Assembly: GCA_034429695.1 (NCBI GenBank)
Contig: DAOUGC010000161.1
Span: forward strand, 1-12,934
Direction: 5' to 3'
Length of the DNA stretch: 12,934 nucleotides
Source: DAOUGC01 sp034429695
GTDB lineage: Bacteria; Chloroflexota; Anaerolineae; Anaerolineales; Anaerolineaceae
A program made the position numbers and the translations under genes. The notes under the pieces were generated by a model. It did not search any database, was not told where the DNA came from, and saw only the letters and a program-made list of their open reading frames with translations. Shown here piece after piece: positions 7,185-12,934 of this stretch. Every line of letters starts with the position of its first letter. Position 1 is the first letter of the stretch.

Positions 7185-8365
7185 AACGCATTGTTGTGGC
7201 CGGTGAGGTTTACAATCAGAACGTGGGCGACCAGGCCATCCATGATTGCCTGGGCTTCCTCCTGCAAAAACAATTTCCAGAAGCAGGGATCATCTCGCTG
7301 GATACCAGCGGCAGGCTGGCGCCCGGCGGGCTGTCAGCACGGCTGACGATGCAGCAACGCATCGCGTTGTTACAGGGAAAGACGCGGGTTCAGTTCCCAT
7401 TCCAGGCGCTCAACCTGTTTTACCAGACCGCCAAAAATATCCGCCGATCATCGGTTGCGTGGAAACCTGCTCTTGAGAACGCTGACCTGCTGGTGATCGG
7501 TGGGGGGCAGCTGCTGATGGATGATTCATTGAGCTTTCCGCTGAAACTGTGGGGGCTTTCACGCACAGCAGCTTCACTCAATGTTGCCTGTCATTTTTCG
7601 GGATGTGGGGTGGGCAAGGCATGGTCGGGGGTGGCAAAGGCATTGTTTGGCCGCATGTTACGGCAGGCGATCACCGTTACCGTGCGCGATGACCTTTCGA
7701 GGGAACGGCTGGATCAATACCTTCCGCACCTGCAGGCCACGGTCACATTTGACCCGGCAATCTGGGCTGGTGAAGTTTATTCCATCCATGCGGTGAGGGC
7801 GCAAACCGGCAGGGTTGCATTGGATGTGATCAATCCATACGAGGCCAACCTGCATCTGCCGCCGGAAAAACGCCGTGCAGAAGGTGAATGGTTGCAAGCC
7901 TGGCTCACCCTGGTGAGATGCCTGCTGGATCGCGGTGAGACCTTTGAGCTATATACCACCGGCAGCTTGGCCGACAGCGGGTTTGCCAGCAGCCTGTATG
8001 ACCTGGTGCAGCAGCGCGGCTGGCAGGGGGTATCGCTGGCTGCCCGGCCGCATCAGGTTGCCGATCTGTTACGCATCTATCAGGGTTGTTCACTGGTGGT
8101 TGCGCCGCGGCTGCATGCATCCATTCTGGCTAATGCACTTGGCATCGGCAGCGTCGGGCTGAGCTGGGATCAAAAGGTGAAGGCTTATTACCGCCTCACC
8201 GAAAGGGCGGACACCTGTTTTGAGATCACCGACATCTTTGACCACCCAGTTGAGATTGCCGCGGCGGTGAGCGCGCAGGCCAGGGAGCCGCTGCCGGCTT
8301 CGAAGTTGAACGAATGGAAAGAGCGCGCGTTGGAGAATGCCCGCATTATTGGCAGGTCGGTTTAG
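7181..8365 (+). CDS. Polysaccharide pyruvyl transferase family protein (WcaK/CsaB type)
   Basis: Protein of 394 residues of the polysaccharide pyruvyl transferase family, which transfers pyruvate from phosphoenolpyruvate to form ketals on glycans. Motifs seen are an N-terminal QNVGDQAI (13-20), VIGGGQLLMDD (105-115), TVRDDLS (167-173), TFDPA (189-193) and a C-terminal PRLHASILANALG (309-321) followed by SWDQKVKAYY (328-337). The RLHA and WD.K motifs mark the GT-B-like active site of the family. Translation is probably coupled to the glycosyltransferase: ATG overlaps its TGA, with AGGA 9 nt upstream. It suggests an anionic, pyruvylated surface polymer. Family members vary in substrate, so pyruvylation itself is an inference. 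The stop codon overlaps that of the converging PP-loop gene. Confidence 0.87.
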   Translation: MKRIVVAGEVYNQNVGDQAIHDCLGFLLQKQFPEAGIISLDTSGRLAPGGLSARLTMQQRIALLQGKTRVQFPFQALNLFYQTAKNIRRSSVAWKPALENADLLVIGGGQLLMDDSLSFPLKLWGLSRTAASLNVACHFSGCGVGKAWSGVAKALFGRMLRQAITVTVRDDLSRERLDQYLPHLQATVTFDPAIWAGEVYSIHAVRAQTGRVALDVINPYEANLHLPPEKRRAEGEWLQAWLTLVRCLLDRGETFELYTTGSLADSGFASSLYDLVQQRGWQGVSLAARPHQVADLLRIYQGCSLVVAPRLHASILANALGIGSVGLSWDQKVKAYYRLTERADTCFEITDIFDHPVEIAAAVSAQAREPLPASKLNEWKERALENARIIGRSV

Positions 8366-8377
8366 CGCTGATCTGCC
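8351..8377. terminator. Weak hairpin spanning the convergent operon ends
   Basis: GGCAGGTC (8351-8358) pairs with GATCTGCC (8370-8377), 8 bp with one G-T pair, around an 11-nt loop that contains the overlapping stop codons of two converging genes. There is no T tract, so termination activity is uncertain. Confidence 0.25.
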
Positions 8378-9591
8378 TGCAGGAATACCGGATTGTAAGG
8401 ATCGCGCTCGTAAGGGAATTTGGCCGCCTTGAGCCGCCTGAACAGGAACGGTGGGATCATGTGGTAGACCCATGAGCGTACCTGCCCCCTGAAACGGGCT
8501 GCCCGTAGCGCGTCAAGAAACCGGCTTTTGCCCCTGTGGCGTGCAAACCTGATCATGTCTGGCAGCCACACTTCCCCATCTTCAAAATGAGGTACCCAGC
8601 TGGCGATCTGTCTCACCCCAAACGGCTGCCTGAAGGTCTCAAATGCGGCCAGCTCCCCACAGATTTCCAGCATGGTCATGGTGCGCAGGCATTTTTCACA
8701 ACGCGAGCAGTTCATCACCCCTGCCTGGTGGGCTTCATCAATGCACACGCGCAGGAACTCATGTGCCGGCTGCCAACGGCTGATCGCCTCAACCTTTTCG
8801 ATGCGCGATTTTGTGACGCCATGGTGTACCACCTTCATTGATTCGGTGGACAACAGGTAATCAATCATCGGCGAAGAACCCCACGGGATGAGTTCTTCCA
8901 GCGAATAGGACGATGGCACCAGTAGTGTCCCGATTAACCGATCGAGCAGCAGTCCGGACGCAGCCAGAACACCGCCGTGTGCCAGACCCCATTTCATCAG
9001 CCCCGAAGAAAAATAGCGCAAATTGGTGCTGCACGGGATCAGTTCGACGCCCACCTGCGCCAGCCGTTCAGCAAAAACATGGCAGCTGGAATCGTAATTC
9101 TCCTGCTTCTGCAGGGGAATGTCCAGACCGTGGACAAACAGCGCGTACTTCACCTGAAAATCGGGCAGCGCCTGGCGGTTGGGCAGGTGCTCCATCAACG
9201 TAAAAGCTGAATCCACACCGCCGGAGAACAACGCCGCACAGGAAAGATCAGCCGGGTTGCCGCCGGCCGCCATGAGCGGTGCGTGAATATTGACAGGTGA
9301 AAAACGCCGCGGAAACCACTGCCGGAAAGCCAGCTGGTATTCCTGCAGCCCGCGTGCCAGGCGTGGGGATATTTCTGCTTCCAATTCCAGGTCTTCCCCC
9401 AGCGTCAGCGCCAGTGGAAAGAGACAGGTTGCAAAGGCGTCTGCCCTGCCGCTAATAAATCCGCTGTACTTTTCGGGATAGGCAAACCAGGCCCGTGAGG
9501 GTTTGCCTGGCAGGGGGTGTTTAAAGGATACCGCGGCTGAAACAATCACCTGTCCGTTCTCATGCGTGATGACCGGTCGCAATATCTTCAT
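8362..9591 (-). CDS. QueC-like PP-loop ATPase, paralog 2 (glycan locus)
   Basis: Protein of 409 residues of the PP-loop ATP pyrophosphatase superfamily. Enzymes of this type adenylate a carbonyl or carboxylate so that a nucleophile, often ammonia, can attack. The P-loop SGGVDS is at 123-128, followed by YALFVHGLDIP (149-159), LLSTE (246-250), SRIEKVEAI (262-270) and LRVC (280-283). Cys283, Cys295, Cys298 and Cys301 match the four-Cys zinc site of QueC in spacing. An extra region of about 110 residues precedes the P-loop, and a basic tail follows (about 340-400). It is much longer than QueC (about 220-230 residues) and no queuosine gene is near. The start overlaps the stop of the upstream paralog (ATGA) and has a strong AGGAGG at 9599-9604 with 7-nt spacing. 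The reaction is unknown. Confidence 0.75.
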   Translation of the reverse strand: MKILRPVITHENGQVIVSAAVSFKHPLPGKPSRAWFAYPEKYSGFISGRADAFATCLFPLALTLGEDLELEAEISPRLARGLQEYQLAFRQWFPRRFSPVNIHAPLMAAGGNPADLSCAALFSGGVDSAFTLMEHLPNRQALPDFQVKYALFVHGLDIPLQKQENYDSSCHVFAERLAQVGVELIPCSTNLRYFSSGLMKWGLAHGGVLAASGLLLDRLIGTLLVPSSYSLEELIPWGSSPMIDYLLSTESMKVVHHGVTKSRIEKVEAISRWQPAHEFLRVCIDEAHQAGVMNCSRCEKCLRTMTMLEICGELAAFETFRQPFGVRQIASWVPHFEDGEVWLPDMIRFARHRGKSRFLDALRAARFRGQVRSWVYHMIPPFLFRRLKAAKFPYERDPYNPVFLQADQR

Positions 9592-10835
9592 ATGCTCGCC
9601 TCCTGGCGTGGTTCCACGGTTTCATCCTTCTGCATGAAAAGAGGGTAGGGGTTGACATCGCCAACCCTATTGAAGATGTGGCGCAGAACCCGGCGGGGCA
9701 GGTATTTCTTTAGCAGGTGCCTGACATAGCCCAGAGCGTACATCGGCAACAACAGGAGCAGCAGGTGTTTGCGATGCTTCCAGGCGTACCTGAGCACATC
9801 CAATTCCCAGCCAGATCCGATTGCCATCCAGCGCCCCCAACCCAGATAATCTTTGAGGGTGAAGGCGGTGTCAAGCGTCTGGATGGATTTGAGTTCCCCG
9901 AGCAAGTGCAGATCCATGCGCGTGCGTACGCATTTCCAGCAGTTCGAACAGTTGGTCTCATCGCCCGGTTGCGTATAACCGAGGCACACCCGCAAATGCC
10001 TTTGCACAGGTTCCCAGTCCACAATGGATTGGGTCTTTTCAAGACGCGAAATGGCTGTGCTGAAATCAAAGGATTCAAAGCCCTCGGTGCTGAGCAGGTG
10101 GGTGGTGATCGGGCCTGCTGCGGTTTCGCGATAATTGAAGTAAGCGCGTCCCCCCGGAATGATCAAGCCGGATAGCAACAGACTTAGCGCCAGTGCTGCG
10201 CCGAACAGGGGGGCTTCGAGGAATGAATTCAACAGGATGGTGGGCGAACTGAACTGCAGAGCGTTGGTGCGGGCTGCGATCAGGTCAATGCCAAGATTGC
10301 TGCACAGCTCGCCATACTGGGCTTTGTATTTTTCGTACTTGTCGGCATACACCAGTGGGATATCCGGTGAGCCGTGCATGAATAATAAGTACTTAACCGG
10401 CCAGGTGGGGTGTCCGTCCTGCTGGTACAGCGTCTGTCTGAGTGTGTAGAAGGAATCAACCCCGCCTGAAAATGCACTGGCGTAGCACGGTTCGGTGTGG
10501 GTTGCCTGCACCCGCGTCACCTGCGGGGCATGGATCTGGATGGGTTGAAAAACGTCTGGCCGCCACCGGTTGAAAATGCTCAAGTATTCCGTCAGGTTGT
10601 ACAGCAGGCGCGGTGAGACCTCGCCACGGCATTCCAGGTCTTCATCGAGGCTGGAAGCCACCTGCGCCAGCGTACCCAGGAACGGGTCTGCCCGCAGCGA
10701 GAGATGCTGCGCATACCGTTCGGGATAGCGGAACCATAGGGTTTCCGGCAGGGGGTTCGTAGAGCGGCTTTCCACCCGAACCTGCAGCACCACCTCACCG
10801 TTCTGATGCAAAACTTCCGGTTCATGGATGATCAT
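9588..10835 (-). CDS. QueC-like PP-loop ATPase, paralog 1 (glycan locus)
   Basis: Protein of 415 residues, clearly paralogous to the next gene downstream. SGGVDS is again at 123-128, with YLLFMHGSPDIP at 149-160, LLSTE at 247-251, SRLEK at 263-267, LRVC at 281-284, and Cys284, Cys296, Cys299 and Cys302 in QueC-like spacing. The N-terminal 110 residues share WF.YPE.Y, RAD, EDLE and SPRL..L.EY with the paralog. The tail has a Leu-rich segment (LLLLLLPMYALGYV, about 356-369) followed by basic residues, suggesting association with the membrane. It starts 6 bp after the flippase stop codon with only a distant GAGG, so it probably relies on coupling. I infer ATP-dependent modification of a glycan precursor. 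Queuosine synthesis is unlikely from context and length. Confidence 0.75.
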   Translation of the reverse strand: MIIHEPEVLHQNGEVVLQVRVESRSTNPLPETLWFRYPERYAQHLSLRADPFLGTLAQVASSLDEDLECRGEVSPRLLYNLTEYLSIFNRWRPDVFQPIQIHAPQVTRVQATHTEPCYASAFSGGVDSFYTLRQTLYQQDGHPTWPVKYLLFMHGSPDIPLVYADKYEKYKAQYGELCSNLGIDLIAARTNALQFSSPTILLNSFLEAPLFGAALALSLLLSGLIIPGGRAYFNYRETAAGPITTHLLSTEGFESFDFSTAISRLEKTQSIVDWEPVQRHLRVCLGYTQPGDETNCSNCWKCVRTRMDLHLLGELKSIQTLDTAFTLKDYLGWGRWMAIGSGWELDVLRYAWKHRKHLLLLLLPMYALGYVRHLLKKYLPRRVLRHIFNRVGDVNPYPLFMQKDETVEPRQEASI

Positions 10836-10841
10836 GGGGAT

Positions 10842-12344
10842 CTAATCCTCTTGTGGTGAAGAGGTGATCTCTCTGGGTTTCAGGATGGCCGGGAGCAGTT
10901 CGTGCACCAGCTGGGCAAGCTCGCCTTTGCGCGGCATGGTGACTGCCATCAGGGCAAGCAAAACGATGATCACCGGGATGCGCAGGGCAAGACCCGGCAG
11001 ATAGATCGAGGCCGCAAAACCGGCGCAAAGAAACAGGATGGCTTTAACAAGCAGGGTCTGGTTTTCGATAAAAAGCCGGAAAGAGGTACGCCTGCGATGA
11101 TAAACAAAACTGGCCAGCACCAGCAGCAGATTGGCTGCCAGGATGCTCACCGGAACGGCTGTCAACTCGAGCACGGGCAGCAGCAGCAGATTGAGCACGA
11201 TGATGCCCCCGGCATAGATCAACCCGTCGAAGACAAAATACTTCCAGCGGTTGTTTGGCACCAGATCGACGTTCAGGCAGCGCCGCATTACCAGCAGAAA
11301 GTCGCCCATGAACTGCCAGACCAGCAGATGCTGTGCCGAAAGGAAGGATTCGTTGTAAAGCACAGGAATCCAAACCTCGCGCAGGCTCAACAGGAGAATC
11401 AACAGGGGGCTGAGCGCAAAGATCGAGAGCCGCAACCCGTCGTTTTGGGTGCGATGCGCGAGCTCAGGGTCCTTGCCGATGGCAGAAGTGATCTTGGGTA
11501 GCACATAAGACATCAAAATTGCAAAGATCAACCCCATGTACGTGTCAGACAGGCCGCCAGCCACCTGATACAGCCCGTTCTGAGCCGCCCCGAGCCGCTG
11601 AATAATCAGACTGCGGATGACCAGCAGGCTGATGGAGCTGACGATCTGCATGGCCACCAGCGGGCCAACATTGGTGAAGATCACCCTGACCACGTTCCAA
11701 TCCGGCCGGTAACCCAGAAAGGAAATCTGATAGCGCTTTTGTACGGCTACTTTAAAGATGATGATGGCAATGACAGCGTTGAAAAACTGTCCGGCCAGCA
11801 GCGCCCAGATGCCGCCTTCGATTTTAAAGCCAATGACCAGCGCCGATGTGACGACCAGGTTGACCACATACCCGGCGATGGACGAGATCATGTACAGCTT
11901 CCACTGCAGCAACCCGCTGAAAATATTGGCAAACAGCACGGTCAGATAAACAAAGGCCGTCGAAGCGGCACAGATCAGGGTAAAGTGGGTATAGGCTTCA
12001 TCTCCGAACACCCATGTGCTGATCGGCCTGACAAACAGCGCCGTCAACGTGATTCCAACGCCGATCACCAGCATGCCGTAAGACAGCATGGCCGCCAGCA
12101 TCTGGTTCATGCGCTGAGGATTATTTTCCTTGTGATACTGGGCTACAAGTTTAATGAAACCGCCACACAGACCTGTGCCAAAAATCACCTGCAGGGTGAG
12201 AATGAGGCTGCCTGCCTGGGACACCAAACCGAAGCAGGCCACACCGCAGAACTCGGCCAGCAGCTTTGCCCGCACCAGGCTGAATACCACAATGACGATT
12301 TGCTGGATCAGGAAGAAAATGAAAACGCGGGTTAATTCGACCAT
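10842..12344 (-). CDS. Wzx/PST-family oligosaccharide flippase
   Basis: Hydrophobic protein of 500 residues with about 12-14 predicted transmembrane segments, of the polysaccharide transporter branch of the MOP superfamily. These proteins flip undecaprenyl-linked oligosaccharides across the cytoplasmic membrane. The first segment (TRVFIFFLIQQIVIVVFSLVRAK) leads into the family's characteristic AKLLAEFCGVACFGLVSQAGSL block at about 26-48, close to that of WzxE-like flippases. Other features are VAMQIVSSISLLVIRSLI (about 250-267) and GAAQNGLYQVA near 271-281. The start at ATG 12344 has only a weak GAGTGA upstream. It is the first gene of a - strand operon with the two PP-loop genes. No polymerase (Wzy) or initiating transferase is in the window, so the locus probably extends elsewhere. 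Confidence 0.87.
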   Translation of the reverse strand: MVELTRVFIFFLIQQIVIVVFSLVRAKLLAEFCGVACFGLVSQAGSLILTLQVIFGTGLCGGFIKLVAQYHKENNPQRMNQMLAAMLSYGMLVIGVGITLTALFVRPISTWVFGDEAYTHFTLICAASTAFVYLTVLFANIFSGLLQWKLYMISSIAGYVVNLVVTSALVIGFKIEGGIWALLAGQFFNAVIAIIIFKVAVQKRYQISFLGYRPDWNVVRVIFTNVGPLVAMQIVSSISLLVIRSLIIQRLGAAQNGLYQVAGGLSDTYMGLIFAILMSYVLPKITSAIGKDPELAHRTQNDGLRLSIFALSPLLILLLSLREVWIPVLYNESFLSAQHLLVWQFMGDFLLVMRRCLNVDLVPNNRWKYFVFDGLIYAGGIIVLNLLLLPVLELTAVPVSILAANLLLVLASFVYHRRRTSFRLFIENQTLLVKAILFLCAGFAASIYLPGLALRIPVIIVLLALMAVTMPRKGELAQLVHELLPAILKPREITSSPQED

Positions 12345-12640
12345 TCACTCGACTGCCGGTAAGGGATAGCTCTATTGTAACTGACCGGACGGGAAATGGG
12401 GGCGAAAATGGCGGGGGAAATCAGCAATAGGTTTTAGCCGGCTGGGAGGGGAAAAATGCGATATCGCTGAATGTGCGTGGGAGGATTATTTCTGAATCAA
12501 TGGAATTGCGCCAGCCGGGTGAATAACCCATTATCGGCACGGGTTCAGATCAAAATCGACGTCCTATAAAGTCAATATAGGTTGTGATTTGTCAAGCAAA
12601 TAGAAATCAATAAATCACAACCTATAATGATGATTACCAT
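12345..12640. other. Non-coding region upstream of the flippase operon
   Basis: No gene is seen. It must hold the promoter of the flippase operon. A TTGACA read on the - strand at 12595-12590 is followed by TTTATA at 12570-12565 (19-nt spacing), giving a possible promoter that overlaps one arm of a 15-bp inverted repeat. A TACAAT (- strand, 12379-12374) nearer the gene lacks a -35 element. CCGGCTGG (12438-12445) and CCAGCCGG (12511-12518) form a weak distant pair. Confidence 0.45.
12576..12626. repeat. Perfect 15-bp inverted repeat, possible operator
   Basis: TATAGGTTGTGATTT (12576-12590) and AAATCACAACCTATA (12612-12626) are exact reverse complements with a 21-nt AT-rich spacer. On the - strand the inner end of one arm forms part of a TTGACA that could be a -35 element for the flippase operon. 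The repeat begins 15 bp after the end of the broken nucleotidyltransferase gene. The long, exact, AT-rich arms suit a dimeric regulator or mobile-element ends more than a terminator. Confidence 0.75.
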
Positions 12641-12934
12641 TTAACAGGGTCGCTCGTAGATTACAATCCCATCATCAAGGGCGGATTTATAAATGAATCC
12701 TATTGTGTTTCGGTGAACCTCGATTTGTTCACATGTCGCAACAATGACATCCATTGGGACCAACAAACCACGTAAAGCGCGCCTGATGCGATTACTTTTA
12801 GTGCGCGGCGAGTCGACTTTGTCCATGATGACCAGTAGATCCAGATCGCTTTACTGTTGTTGCTCACCCCGTGCATACGAGCCAAACATAATGACTTTCT
12901 TTGGTTGGCTGGTGGACGATACGGCTCGTGATTT
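12641..12934 (-). pseudogene. Minimal nucleotidyltransferase (MNT) gene, 5' cut by window and interrupted by TAA
   Basis: Read from the window edge, 27 codons include PKKVIMFGSYARGEQQQ, the first nucleotidyltransferase motif (GSxxxG). They are followed by an in-frame TAA at 12853-12851 and then 69 codons beginning SDLDLLVIMD, which carries the catalytic Asp pair. The rest (DVIVATCEQIEVHRNTIGFIY...ALDDGIVIYERP) fits the C-terminal half of the MNT fold found in HEPN-MNT toxin-antitoxin pairs. The stop replaces exactly one residue with no frame shift, so a nonsense change such as CAA to TAA is the simplest reading. In intact pairs a HEPN gene usually lies next to the MNT gene. None follows here, and the upstream side is outside the window. 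A sequencing error or an internal restart at the Met of VIMD cannot be excluded. Confidence 0.75.

Noticed and set aside
8362..10835. Annotating the PP-loop pair as 7-cyano-7-deazaguanine synthase (queC)
   Set aside because: Nearly twice the QueC length, duplicated, with an extra N-terminal region and glycan neighbours instead of queuosine genes.
11739..12335. Long + strand open frame of 198 codons opposite the flippase
   Set aside because: Low-complexity Gln/His/Asp-rich translation typical of the antisense of a membrane-protein gene; no supporting ribosome site.
12438..12518. CCGGCTGG/CCAGCCGG as a functional hairpin
   Set aside because: Only 8 bp with a 65-nt separation, easily by chance in this composition.
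12345..12640. A HEPN-domain gene downstream of the MNT remnant
   Set aside because: No open frame of suitable length or composition on either strand in this stretch.

Overview
The window looks like a chromosomal stretch from a free-living, respiring bacterium of moderately high GC. The mix of a caa3-type CtaG, a cytochrome c/cupredoxin fusion, an M50 protease with CBS domains, a two-domain PRC-barrel protein and a glycan locus would fit a Chloroflexota (Anaerolineae-like) genome. That taxonomic guess is an inference from gene content, not something the sequence proves. No rRNA, tRNA, CRISPR array or intact insertion sequence was seen.

Region 1 (1-2376, + strand) is a respiratory cluster: the 3' part of a secreted cupredoxin/cytochrome c/cupredoxin protein, a small HPF/RaiA-like ribosome-associated protein with a TTG start, and a CtaG-type cytochrome oxidase assembly protein. 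Region 2 (2378-5446, - strand) is membrane and ion housekeeping: a two-domain PRC-barrel protein, then an M50 site-2-type protease with two CBS domains, a hairpin terminator, then a Na+/Ca2+-type antiporter whose end lies 1 bp from the end of ctaG.

Region 3 (5447-6050) is a 0.6 kb non-coding stretch with a leader hairpin, a cluster of interlocking inverted repeats and a candidate promoter. Region 4 (6051-12344) is a surface-glycan locus built as two converging operons. The + strand operon encodes a GT4 glycosyltransferase and a polysaccharide pyruvyl-transferase-family protein, translationally coupled by an ATGA overlap. The - strand operon encodes a Wzx/PST-type flippase followed by two paralogous PP-loop ATPases of QueC-like type, also coupled by an ATGA overlap. 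The operons end in overlapping stop codons.

The tandem PP-loop pair is the most interesting content. Both copies have an SGGVDS ATP-binding loop, four Cys in a QueC-like spacing and a shared extra N-terminal region of about 110 residues. They sit beside glycan genes with no queuosine-pathway partner, which suggests an ATP-dependent (perhaps amidating) step on a glycan precursor. Region 5 (12345-12934) holds a perfect 15-bp inverted repeat and the 3' part of a minimal nucleotidyltransferase gene, disrupted by an in-frame TAA exactly between its two active-site motifs.
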